The notes under the pieces: generated by a model
Databases searched by the model: none
The model's input: the letters and a program-made list of their open reading frames with translations, nothing else
Told to the model about the DNA's origin: nothing
Part shown: in pieces, positions 46,249 to 54,565 of the stretch
Layout: every line of letters starts with the position of its first letter
How positions within the stretch are numbered: position 1 is the first letter of the stretch
Assembly: GCF_002161355.1 (NCBI RefSeq)
Contig: NZ_NFHL01000002.1
Coordinates: 496,001-560,000, forward strand
Length of the DNA stretch: 64,000 nt
Direction of reading: 5' to 3'
Source of the DNA: Lachnoclostridium sp. An76
GTDB taxonomy: Bacteria > Bacillota > Clostridia > Lachnospirales > Lachnospiraceae
Program-made: the position numbers and the translations under genes

Positions 46249-49200
46249 TCAGATATTAAAATCCTTCTCTGAAAGGATGATCCTGTCCGCCTCATCCGTA
46301 TTCTTTCCGAATACCCTCTTCATCAGTTTTTTCGCTGATGCCTTCTGGGAATGCTGGATCGCCTCGTCCATGATCTCCTTCACTTCCGCAACTGTTACCG
46401 CATGATCCTCCCTCTGCAGGGAATCGATCTTACTGTACAGCGCCAGGATACCCATCTCATCTATCCGGTATCCATTCTCCTGTGCATAAGTCTGCCCGAA
46501 TGTCACCAGCTCATCATTAATGAAGATTGGGATCTCCAGACGGGATGTAAACTTCCTTCTGAACTCACGGTTCGAAGACAGGAGCCTGTCAAGCGGCTTC
46601 CTCTGTTCCTCAAGGACGATCAGCAGTTCCCCTGTGTCTTTCTCCATCGCTTTATTAAGCCGGGCAACCGTCTTTTCATTCATCTTTCCTGCTTTTTCGA
46701 TGATCAACGCCCCTCCGTAAAGCTTGTCAAAGATATCGCTGATCTTCTTTTTATTCAGAGAATCGCCTGTAACGATAGCGACCTTGCCCTGTTTGATCTC
46801 CCGCTGCTTCTGGATCGCCTTGACCACATCCACGGCAAGCACAGTCTTTCCGTTTCCTTTATTTCCAATGATCAGGAGATTCCCTGACTTTGACGTGCCA
46901 TTCCGGTTCGTACAGTTTTTATCCTGTTCCAGCACATCTACCAGCTGCTCGCTCATGCCGCGCACCGGGACAAAATAGGAAAACAGTTTCTTCTGCTCTT
47001 CCGTAAGTCCCGCCCTGGTACCGATGCCGCTCTGCATCTCCAGGTCATAACGGCCATGCACGATGAATCCCGTATCAGACATGGAAAGCGCGTCCGAGAT
47101 CTCATCCAGCGGAAGCGGCGCGGTCTTTCCTGTTGCGATCATCTTTGCAGTCTCTTTCCTGCTCAGAGGCGTTGTAGCTGAGAGGATATCCATACCGTCA
47201 TCATCATCGTCCGGGATTTCCCTGTCATCCTCCTGCTCCGCATGTGCCGGATCGACCCGGAACTCCTCATTGATATCCGGTATCTCGTCATCGGCTTCTT
47301 CCGCTTCGCCAGGGTACTCATCCTCTTCGTCGAATTCTTCGCCTTCGCCAAGATACTCATCTTCGTCATCGAATTCTTCGCCTTCGCCAAGGTACTCGTC
47401 TTCCTCGTCGAATTCTTCTCCCTCGCCAAAGTACTCGTCTTCTTCGTCGAATTCTTCGCCTTCGCCAAGATACTCGTCTTCCTCGTCGAATTCTTCTCCC
47501 TCGCCAAGGTACTCGTCTCCCTCATCGAACGCTTCTCCCTCATCAAAGAATTCCTCTTCCCGGAGTTCGTCCATGCCAGAATCGTCCTCTCCGTCAAAAT
47601 CATCATCTATGCGGAGAGACTCTGCAACTTTCCCCATATTTTCATGCGGTTCTTCTTTTTTCCTCTCCAGTGTCCTCTTTGCCGGTTTCTCCGGTTTTTC
47701 TTCCTCTGGCGGGATCACGCCTTCGATCTCATCGATCAGCCGCTGGATATCCGGCGGCAGGATCGGCTCTGCTGTTTTCTTAGTCTCCATATCCCCTGTC
47801 ACTTCCCCTTCTAAACTGTCAGTATCTGTATCAGCCACAGCCTGCTTTGCATGTGTCTGGATCTCAGGATCTTCTTCCATTACTTCTTCCACATCCAGAT
47901 CTTCTGCATCTTCTTCAGCGATCTCATCCGTCAGATCTTCCGCTTCCTCTCCGGCGATCTCATCCGTCAGATCTTCCGCTTCCTCTCCGGCGATCTCATC
48001 TGCCAGATCTTCCGCTTCCTCTCCAGCTGTTGCCTCTTCCAGCTCTACTGTATCTTCATCGAGTTCCCCGGCTTCCAGATCCTTCTCCGGCGCTCCCTCC
48101 CAGCCGGAAAGGATATCTTCCAGACTCATCTGTCCTGTTATCTGGTCATCATCCTTTCTGGGATCCTCTGCGATTTCCGCATCCTCGTCTATAAGCTCCG
48201 AGTCCTCATCTATGATCTCTGCGTCCTCATCGATGATTTCTGCATCCTCATCGATGATCTCCGCATCCTCGTCTATGATCTCTGCGTCCTCGTCTATGAT
48301 CTCTGCGTCCTCATCTATGATCTCCGCATCTTCATCCTCAAACTCCGCCGCATCTTCCGGAAGAAGTTCTTCCGCATCTTCAAGTGTGATTTCTTCCGTC
48401 TCCTCTGCATCGATCTCATCCGGCAGGATCTCAGTCATCCCACTGGCCGCTGTGACAGCTTTTCTTTTCTTTTCTTCCGCGATCTGAGCAACGATCTCCA
48501 TATCAGCCACAGACTCGATCTCTCCGATCTCTTCAGCCAGATCGTCCAGCACTGGTTCTTCTTCCTCTTCAGGCTGTGGTTCATTTCCCGGGTGAAGGAG
48601 CTTTTTCAGAGCCTCTCCAAGAGGCATTGTATCTCCGATCTTCTTTCTCTTCGGCTCCATCTCAACAATATTTTCGCTGCTGTCTCCATCTTCCCCGCGG
48701 GCAGGCTCTTCTTCAATCGCTTCTCCAGTCTCGGGAATACTTTCCTCTCCGATATCTCCGGCCTTCTCACTTCCTTCAGAATTGGGGATATCGCTCCCCT
48801 CATCAGGAGCCTCATCCTCACCTTTCGCCTCTGCATATGCCAGGATATCCGGCATCTCTTCCGTCTCTTCGGAAAGCTTCTCATACCGCCGGTCATACTT
48901 TTCCTGCTGGGAAGGAGTCAGCGGCTTGTACTGCATCTTCAGTTCCATCGCCTTATACACATACTGCCCTTCACTGAACCAGAGGATAAGATCATCGCAC
49001 TCCTCCAGGCACTCTGCCGTCATACCGGCCTCCTGGTACAGTTTCGCCAGCTCATACGCCCACTCTTCAATATACTCAGACTTCTTATACTCCTCAAGAG
49101 CCTCGATCTGCTGCTCGACAGGAGCTCTCTGCGCGCGGAGGATCTGGTATTTCAGTATATACTGATTCGGGTCTTTCGGCGCGATCTGAACAAAGTCGTC

Positions 49201-49521
49201 ATAATAATCAATAGCTTCGTCCACATTCTCTGTCTTGACCGCCAGGGTACAGAGGCGGCTGATGATCTTCCTGCTCCCCTCCGCACGGCGGTAAGCAAGG
49301 TTCAGCACTTCATAAGCCTTCTGATACTCTTTGTTCTTTTCATAAATCTCACTGACATCTGCCAGCATTCCGGTATTGCGGACTCTCTTCCAGTCGATCT
49401 CATCCGCGATCTCCGCCGCCTGCCTGTATGCACCGTCCTCCATAAGTTCGAGCATCTCTTCGGTCTTTACTTTATAATCATACTTATCCACCGCATTCAC
49501 CTCGTCGAAAATATATTTCAT
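46249..49521 (-). CDS. TPR protein with acidic repeat region and C-terminal P-loop domain
   Basis: 1090 residues in three parts. Residues about 1-220 are TPR-like helices (KAYEVLNLAYRRAEG, EAIDYYDDFVQIAPKDPNQY). About 225-790 are extremely Asp/Glu-rich and contain three repeat arrays: DEDAEII units of 7 residues, GEEAEDLTDEIA units of 12, and LGEGEEFDEEDEY units of 13. About 840-1090 form an AAA-like domain with Walker A GNKGNGKT (near 885), a Walker-B-like GGALIIEKAG, and an ending FGKNTDEADRIIL. It is cytoplasmic by lack of signal or helices. I do not know its function; this architecture may be a conserved Lachnospiraceae protein. It has its own terminator. Confidence 0.7.
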   Translation of the reverse strand: MKYIFDEVNAVDKYDYKVKTEEMLELMEDGAYRQAAEIADEIDWKRVRNTGMLADVSEIYEKNKEYQKAYEVLNLAYRRAEGSRKIISRLCTLAVKTENVDEAIDYYDDFVQIAPKDPNQYILKYQILRAQRAPVEQQIEALEEYKKSEYIEEWAYELAKLYQEAGMTAECLEECDDLILWFSEGQYVYKAMELKMQYKPLTPSQQEKYDRRYEKLSEETEEMPDILAYAEAKGEDEAPDEGSDIPNSEGSEKAGDIGEESIPETGEAIEEEPARGEDGDSSENIVEMEPKRKKIGDTMPLGEALKKLLHPGNEPQPEEEEEPVLDDLAEEIGEIESVADMEIVAQIAEEKKRKAVTAASGMTEILPDEIDAEETEEITLEDAEELLPEDAAEFEDEDAEIIDEDAEIIDEDAEIIDEDAEIIDEDAEIIDEDAEIIDEDSELIDEDAEIAEDPRKDDDQITGQMSLEDILSGWEGAPEKDLEAGELDEDTVELEEATAGEEAEDLADEIAGEEAEDLTDEIAGEEAEDLTDEIAEEDAEDLDVEEVMEEDPEIQTHAKQAVADTDTDSLEGEVTGDMETKKTAEPILPPDIQRLIDEIEGVIPPEEEKPEKPAKRTLERKKEEPHENMGKVAESLRIDDDFDGEDDSGMDELREEEFFDEGEAFDEGDEYLGEGEEFDEEDEYLGEGEEFDEEDEYFGEGEEFDEEDEYLGEGEEFDDEDEYLGEGEEFDEEDEYPGEAEEADDEIPDINEEFRVDPAHAEQEDDREIPDDDDDGMDILSATTPLSRKETAKMIATGKTAPLPLDEISDALSMSDTGFIVHGRYDLEMQSGIGTRAGLTEEQKKLFSYFVPVRGMSEQLVDVLEQDKNCTNRNGTSKSGNLLIIGNKGNGKTVLAVDVVKAIQKQREIKQGKVAIVTGDSLNKKKISDIFDKLYGGALIIEKAGKMNEKTVARLNKAMEKDTGELLIVLEEQRKPLDRLLSSNREFRRKFTSRLEIPIFINDELVTFGQTYAQENGYRIDEMGILALYSKIDSLQREDHAVTVAEVKEIMDEAIQHSQKASAKKLMKRVFGKNTDEADRIILSEKDFNI
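47307..47535. repeat. 39-bp in-frame minisatellite (13-residue acidic unit)
   Basis: About six copies of a 39-bp unit encode LGEGEEFDEEDEY-type repeats on the minus strand. Units differ by a few synonymous or conservative changes (Y-L/F/P variants), so the array is old enough to have diverged but kept in frame. Confidence 0.85.
47914..48032. repeat. 36-bp in-frame minisatellite (12-residue acidic unit)
   Basis: Three to four copies of a 36-bp unit encode GEEAEDLTDEIA-type repeats. Two adjacent copies are nearly identical at DNA level (CGCTTCCTCTCCGGCGATCT blocks), indicating recent duplication. Confidence 0.85.
48183..48350. repeat. 21-bp in-frame minisatellite (7-residue acidic unit)
   Basis: About eight copies of a 21-bp unit encode DEDAEII repeats; copies vary mainly at third codon positions (TCGTCT / TCATCG / TCATCT). 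All keep the frame. Confidence 0.88.
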
Positions 49522-49600
49522 CGGTCAGCCATCATCTTCCTGCCCTTCCGGTCACAGGCCGATATTCTTTCAATAGTTTATCATAAGCATCCCCCAATGT

Positions 49601-49640
49601 CAAAAAAATGCATCCTCAATTGACATTGACGATGCATTTT
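49601..49640. terminator. Bidirectional terminator left of the orphan transcription unit
   Basis: AAAATGCATC (49605-49614) pairs with GATGCATTTT (49631-49640). On the minus strand the stem is followed by TTTTTTTGAC. It can end the minus-strand transcript that starts near 50345. Confidence 0.85.
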
Positions 49641-50351
49641 AATTTTTATTTAATTTTTTCATTTTCTTTTCTATTTTAAATCGGAGGCATTGAGTAGATT
49701 TCGTTCCTGTGAGACCTCTGCCATCTGTTATTTGATCTTCGGTCGATTTATTAAGACCTGCTTACTAAATCCGCCCTCCTTCAATAACAATCTGAGGTTC
49801 ATAACAGCATCCCTTCTGCTTATCGCTTCCGCTTACGCCCCGGGTATCAATTTATATTTATAAAGTCTTCTGAGTTATTCTTCCTATAACCTCCTGCGGT
49901 GCAGTACCGTTTACCGATATTCCATCCGCCTGCCGGGTTATTACTTCTATAACTGTAATCCTTTATCATATAAATGATATTCTACTCAATGTTTCTTTAC
50001 ACATCTTTCGAAATCCTGTTATATGTGGTATCTATATTCAATACGTCTGCAAATGCCAAATCTTGGTAGATTTTCATCCGGATTTACGAACTCTCCGATC
50101 TGTTTTTCCATTCTGACTTTTTCCGGATTATTGATCTTCTCTCCAGCAAAGGTCTCTTACATCACAGGAACTTACATTTGCCGTACCACTGACATATTGA
50201 TGATCAACTGAAACTATACTGTCCATGGGACTTACCTCCTGCTGCTTTTATTTTTAACCTAATCGAACATCTGACTGAGATTTCAATCAATGTTCTCTTA
50301 GATAAATATCCTTTTGAGATTTTATTTTCTGTATCTCTTTTGGATGGTTTT
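49641..50351 (-). other. Orphan minus-strand transcription unit with only small ORFs
   Basis: About 700 bp without a recognisable gene, yet bounded by a near-consensus promoter (50352-50380) and a strong terminator (49601-49640) on the minus strand. The best small ORF is at 50226-50128; others are at 49969-49847 (40 codons, with a GGWNIGKRYCTAGGY segment) and near 49801 (24 codons, MNLRLLLKEGG start behind GAAGGG). They are in different frames and separated by stops. It may be a regulatory RNA, a small-peptide operon or a decayed gene. Confidence 0.45.
50128..50226 (-). CDS. Possible 32-residue small protein
   Basis: ATG 50226 follows a perfect AGGAGG with ideal spacing, in the leader of the orphan transcript. 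The product starts MDSIVSVDHQYVSGTANVSS and continues with two cysteines (CDVRDLCW). No homology recognised. Coding is supported only by the promoter, ribosome site and start. Confidence 0.4.
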   Translation of the reverse strand: MDSIVSVDHQYVSGTANVSSCDVRDLCWREDQ

Positions 50352-50380
50352 ATAATATCACTCGAGTTCATATTTGTCAA
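50352..50380 (-). promoter_or_regulatory. Near-consensus SigA promoter of the orphan unit
   Basis: On the minus strand TTGACA (50375-50380), exactly 17 bp, then TATTAT (50352-50357). Transcription would start near 50345 with about 120 nt of leader before ATG 50226. Confidence 0.7.
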
Positions 50381-50632
50381 CGCATTTTTCAATTTTATTT
50401 CAAATAAATTTATTACTTTTTATAATTACATGAATTTTCTGATAACTCAACCGCTTTATTGTAGAGCTCACATGGGAAAAACACTATATTTATGGAAGTA
50501 TTTTTATATTGCCTGACTATTCTGACATAATCACACGCACATCGGTATCTCTTAAGAAATCTTTAGATTCTCTTCGGGTATTTTTTAAGGAATCTGCACT
50601 ATCCTAATATCCGTCGAAAGGAGCAGATTTTC

Positions 50633-53398
50633 ATGAAGAAATGGATATACCCTTTATCCCTTATCATTCTCTTTTTTATATTGATCATCCTGACCGTGCC
50701 GGAGGGCGCTGTCTTCGGCTCCCATACAGACTGGCTCAGCCAGCACGCGGCCCTTGCCGGGACGATACGGGATGCCTGCCTGGAACAGCATACCCTCCTC
50801 CCGTCCTGGATCGAGCTCGGCGGGGGCAGCAATGGTTTTCAGTTTTCCTACTATGGCTTCCTGCGCCCGGATATCCTGATCAGCTGCCTGCTGCCGCAGG
50901 TGCCTGCGATCCATATCCTCACCTGTTACATGCTGGCCGTATACCTGGTCTCTGTCCTTCTGTGCTATGTCTGGCTGCGCAGTGAAAATATACCTCCACT
51001 CCTTTCATTTACAGGGAGCGTTCTTTTTATGACAGCGGGATGTATGTTCCACATGCACCGGCAGGTTATGTTTGTCAATTATCTGCCGTTTCTGCTCTGC
51101 GCATTCCTGTGCGTGAGAAAGAAAAAGATACGGTGGCTGCCTCTCTGCCTGTGCCTGCTCTGCCTCAGCAGCTTTTACTTTGCGATCTCTGCCTTTGCCG
51201 CTGTGGGCTGGTACTGGTACCGCCAGGAAGGGAACTCGTTCTGGAAAGATTCTTTTTTGAAAAAATATATTCCCTGTGCACTGACCGGCGCCGCGCTGTC
51301 CGCCGCCCTGCTGCTCCCTACCGCGCTTGTTCTCCTGGAACACGGCCGGAGCGGGAGTAAGATGTCCCTGCTGACCCTTTTGGAACTGTTCGCTCCTAAC
51401 CCGGTGCTGAATAACCTGTTGTTCAACGAATACGGGATGGGTGTGACCTTCCTCTGCCTTTATGCCATACTGGCAGGACTTTCCCTGAAGAAATTCCGCA
51501 TAGACAGCATCCTTTTCCTGCTGTTCGGAGTCTTCGGTGTATTTTCGTGGCTGCTAAACGGTACCCTCTACGCGCGCCCGAAGATCCTGATCCCGTTCCT
51601 GCCCTTTGTCATCCTGCTCTGTGTCAGATACCTGAAGGATGCCGCTCTCCCGGCTCTGCAGAAAGCCCGCCCGCTTCCGCTCTATCCTTTTGCAGTGATC
51701 CTCCCGGTGGGGCTGCTCTGGTTCAGCCAGAAACAATTCCCCTGGATCCTGGCCGAAGCTGCGATCCTTTTTCTGATCGTACTTTTATCCAGAGCCTGCA
51801 TATCCAGGCCCCGCAGCCAGAGAGGATGCGCGGAAAAGACATGCAAAATCCGCATGGCATGGCGGCATATTGCCGGAAAACCGGTCATACTCTTTTGCGC
51901 TGTACCCCTGCTCCTCCTGTCTCCTATCGGGATGTACCTGACCACGGCCGGCACAGAGGACTGGGTCAAACGCTCAGACGCTTCCCCTGGGTTAACATCA
52001 GAAGAATCAGAGGCAGCTGATATGGATCCGCTCTATCACTTTGACAGCCTGCTCAGCCCGCTTATAAATGCAAACAGGCTCACAAAGGCGGGAATGTCCC
52101 GGAGTACGATGTATTCTTCAGTGACCTCGCAGGCATATTCCAGCCTGTACTATGATACGCTGATGACCCCTGTACGGATCAATAACCGCGTGGCGATCCT
52201 GACCTCTGACAATCCATTCATGCTGCACCTGCTCGGCGTCCGCTATCTGGAGACATCGGCAGATGCCGTCCCCACGGGATATAAGGTCATACAGCAGTCC
52301 GGGGATACGGTCCTGGCGGAAAATGACAACGTCCTCCCCCGAGCTTATTTCACATCGGACATCATCACGCAGGACCTTTTTGAAAAGGCAGACCCCCTGG
52401 GAAAGCTGGATATGCTCGCCAGAAAGACCGTGGTGGATTTCTCCAAGGCGAATGTGCCAGGGGCAGGCCGCTCTGGATCAGTCCACTCTGCGGCAGACCG
52501 CTCCGGGTCAGACTTCTCCTGGGCGGGCTGCCCCGGAGAAGCGGATACATTTGAGAGCCGCATGGAACCATATATCCCGGAGCTCACCGCAGGTCCGCTG
52601 CCAGACGGACTTACCGCCGTCAAAAGCGGAAATACTTATGATATCTCCGCAGAGAAATCCTGCACCCTGGACCTGCACATCGACAACCCGCAGCCCGGCA
52701 GGATCCTGCTGCTCAGCTTCCGGGTGAAGAACCAGACATGGGATCCCATTGTCATTGATATCAACGGGATACGCAATAAACTGTCCGGCGCTTTTGCCCC
52801 ATACCCCAACGGGAACCGCTGCTTCCACTACCAGTTTTCTTCCGATGCCGGAGAAGGGATCGCGGATCTGTCCGTCACCCTCTCAAAAGGAAAGTATGAA
52901 ATATCTGACATCCAGTGGCATCTCTATGACCAGGACCTGCTGGATGAAAAAAGCTTCACGCCGGTCACTCTTTCTGATGACAGCACTGACAGCAGCACAG
53001 GCATCGGGCATCCGTTCACCGTCTTGTCCGGCACCGCCGCAGACGAGGATGGATACCTTGCCACATCCATCCCTGCGCAGAACGGCCTGGAGATCCTGAT
53101 TGACGGACGTCCAGCGGAGATCCTTACCGTAAACGAAGCCTTTGCCGGAGCCTTCCTGCCCGAGGGAGAACATCATATCGAGATCCGATTCTCGCCGCCC
53201 GGAAAAAGCGCCGGCATCTTCATCAGCCTGGCAGCCGCGGCCGGATATGCAGTATTTCTCGCGGCAGGCACAGTAAAACGACTACCGAATAAGAAGCCGC
53301 CGCGGAATAAGAAACTGTTGTGGAATAAGAAACTGCTGTGGAATAACGAAAATAACAAACTGCCGAGGGCACATACGAAAGGAAGGGATATGAAATGA
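50633..53398 (+). CDS. YfhO-family polytopic membrane protein
   Basis: 921 residues, ATG 50633 behind AAAGGAG. The first about 430 residues hold about 12 membrane helices with the family motifs FGSHTDWLSQHAALAGTIRD and FSYYGFLRPDILIS. A large extracellular part follows (about 440-850), then one helix (about 862-882) and a very basic, Asn/Lys-rich tail with repeated KKLLWNKK units. YfhO proteins work with a GT2 enzyme and a GtrA-like flippase to glycosylate cell-wall polymers from undecaprenyl-linked sugars. The GtrA-like gene overlaps its last 4 bp and a GT2 gene follows, supporting that pathway. The repeated PGQ/SGS stretch near 610-640 is a low-complexity linker. Confidence 0.85.
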   Translation: MKKWIYPLSLIILFFILIILTVPEGAVFGSHTDWLSQHAALAGTIRDACLEQHTLLPSWIELGGGSNGFQFSYYGFLRPDILISCLLPQVPAIHILTCYMLAVYLVSVLLCYVWLRSENIPPLLSFTGSVLFMTAGCMFHMHRQVMFVNYLPFLLCAFLCVRKKKIRWLPLCLCLLCLSSFYFAISAFAAVGWYWYRQEGNSFWKDSFLKKYIPCALTGAALSAALLLPTALVLLEHGRSGSKMSLLTLLELFAPNPVLNNLLFNEYGMGVTFLCLYAILAGLSLKKFRIDSILFLLFGVFGVFSWLLNGTLYARPKILIPFLPFVILLCVRYLKDAALPALQKARPLPLYPFAVILPVGLLWFSQKQFPWILAEAAILFLIVLLSRACISRPRSQRGCAEKTCKIRMAWRHIAGKPVILFCAVPLLLLSPIGMYLTTAGTEDWVKRSDASPGLTSEESEAADMDPLYHFDSLLSPLINANRLTKAGMSRSTMYSSVTSQAYSSLYYDTLMTPVRINNRVAILTSDNPFMLHLLGVRYLETSADAVPTGYKVIQQSGDTVLAENDNVLPRAYFTSDIITQDLFEKADPLGKLDMLARKTVVDFSKANVPGAGRSGSVHSAADRSGSDFSWAGCPGEADTFESRMEPYIPELTAGPLPDGLTAVKSGNTYDISAEKSCTLDLHIDNPQPGRILLLSFRVKNQTWDPIVIDINGIRNKLSGAFAPYPNGNRCFHYQFSSDAGEGIADLSVTLSKGKYEISDIQWHLYDQDLLDEKSFTPVTLSDDSTDSSTGIGHPFTVLSGTAADEDGYLATSIPAQNGLEILIDGRPAEILTVNEAFAGAFLPEGEHHIEIRFSPPGKSAGIFISLAAAAGYAVFLAAGTVKRLPNKKPPRNKKLLWNKKLLWNNENNKLPRAHTKGRDMK

Positions 53399-53601
53399 AA
53401 CTGCAGAAAGAACTGGCATCCTTTGTGGGCGCGCGCTTTCTCACTTTGCTCGCGGAAAACGCCCTTCTCTGGCTGTCTATAGATATACTGGACGCCGCGC
53501 CAGTTCCCGCGAAGCTGTCCGTCAGCATTATAACAGTTCTGGGGAATTACATTCTCTGCAAATATGGGATTTTCAAAAAGGAGGCTGTCTGTCATGAGTG
53601 A
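53395..53601 (+). CDS. Short GtrA-like protein (half length)
   Basis: 68 residues: ELASFVGARFLTLLAENALL then PAKLSVSIITVLGNYILCKYGIFKK. The second half, with NYxxxKxxIFKK, is the C-terminal hallmark of GtrA/GtcA sugar-lipid flippases. Usual family members have about 120-140 residues and four helices; this has only about two, with no preceding in-frame remnant because the YfhO gene ends there in another frame. It starts 4 bp inside the YfhO end and overlaps the next gene by 8 bp. It may act as a dimer or be a truncated version. Confidence 0.65.
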   Translation: MKLQKELASFVGARFLTLLAENALLWLSIDILDAAPVPAKLSVSIITVLGNYILCKYGIFKKEAVCHE

Positions 53602-54556
53602 TTACGCAGAAAACATAACTGAAAAAAAACCAGACAGGGACCTGATCAGCATCATCGTCCCCTGCTATAACGAAGAAAAAGCTCTGCCTGCATTTTACCG
53701 GGCAGCCGCAGACGCGGTAAAAGATATCCGCGGCGCGGACTGTGAATTCATTTTCGTGGACGACGGGAGCAGGGACAATACCCCTGAGATCCTGGAACAT
53801 TTCTCCGCTATGGATCCCAGGTGCCGGTACCTTTCCTTTTCCCGCAATTTCGGAAAAGAAGCAGCCATGTACGCAGGTCTCCAGAACGCTTCCGGAGACT
53901 ACTGCGTATTCATGGACGCGGACCTCCAGCACCCGCCGGAGCTGTTAAAAGAAATGTACCGCGTCTTAAAGACCGAGGACTATGACTGCTGCGCCGGTCT
54001 CCGGGAAGACCGCTCCGGTGAAAGTCCTCTGCGCACCTTCCTGTCCCGCTCCTTCTACCATATCATCGGAAAGGCGTGCCGTCTGGATATGGGGGACGGC
54101 AAAGGAGATTTCCGCATGATGAGCCGCGCGATGGCCGACTCCATCCTGGAGCTGAAAGAATACAACAGGTACATGAAAGGGATCTTCTCCTTTGTCGGTT
54201 TTGAGACGAAATGGATCCCCTTCCACAATGTAGAGCGTACCGCAGGGGAGACAAAGTGGAGCCTGCGCTCCCTGTTCCGTTACGCCATGGACGGTATCCT
54301 CTCCTTCTCCACCGCGCCCTCAACGGCGGCCGGTGCGGCAGGAATGCTCCTGCTCTTTACAGCACTGGCCGCGGGGATCTTCTTCCTGCTATCAGGGCAG
54401 GGGCTGAGCGGGATACCGCTGGTCATCTGCCTGATCCTCGCACTCAACGGCGTGCAGATGCTCTTCCTCTCCATCCTCGGCCAGTATATGTCAAAAGAAT
54501 ACATGGAGAGCAAACGGCGGCCCATCTATATCGTAAAGAAAAAGGGCGGGTTCTGA
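53594..54556 (+). CDS. GT2 undecaprenyl-phosphate glycosyltransferase (CsbB/GtrB-like)
   Basis: 320 residues from ATG 53594, with AGGAGG at 53578-53583; the earlier ATG 53564 lies inside the GtrA-like gene and lacks a site. A GT-A domain has SIIVPCYNEEKALPAFYRAA, DDGSRDNTPEIL and MDADLQHPPELL (DxD). RxxK-type GDGKGDFRMMSR and YNRYMKGIFSFVGFET follow. Two C-terminal membrane helices (about 240-310) anchor it. It loads a sugar on undecaprenyl phosphate at the inner face for the YfhO/GtrA step. Last gene of the operon. Confidence 0.92.
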   Translation: MSDYAENITEKKPDRDLISIIVPCYNEEKALPAFYRAAADAVKDIRGADCEFIFVDDGSRDNTPEILEHFSAMDPRCRYLSFSRNFGKEAAMYAGLQNASGDYCVFMDADLQHPPELLKEMYRVLKTEDYDCCAGLREDRSGESPLRTFLSRSFYHIIGKACRLDMGDGKGDFRMMSRAMADSILELKEYNRYMKGIFSFVGFETKWIPFHNVERTAGETKWSLRSLFRYAMDGILSFSTAPSTAAGAAGMLLLFTALAAGIFFLLSGQGLSGIPLVICLILALNGVQMLFLSILGQYMSKEYMESKRRPIYIVKKKGGF

Positions 54557-54565
54557 AAAGAACGG

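Noticed and set aside
47307..48350. Regular DNA repeats that could suggest a CRISPR array
   Set aside because: The units are 21-39 bp without unique spacers and are in frame inside a protein; no cas gene is near.
47063..49623. Long open frames on the plus strand opposite the acidic TPR/ATPase gene, Ser-rich and Leu/Ile-rich
   Set aside because: They arise because acidic codons (GAN) read as Ser or Leu/Phe on the other strand. The minus-strand protein has real TPR and P-loop motifs.
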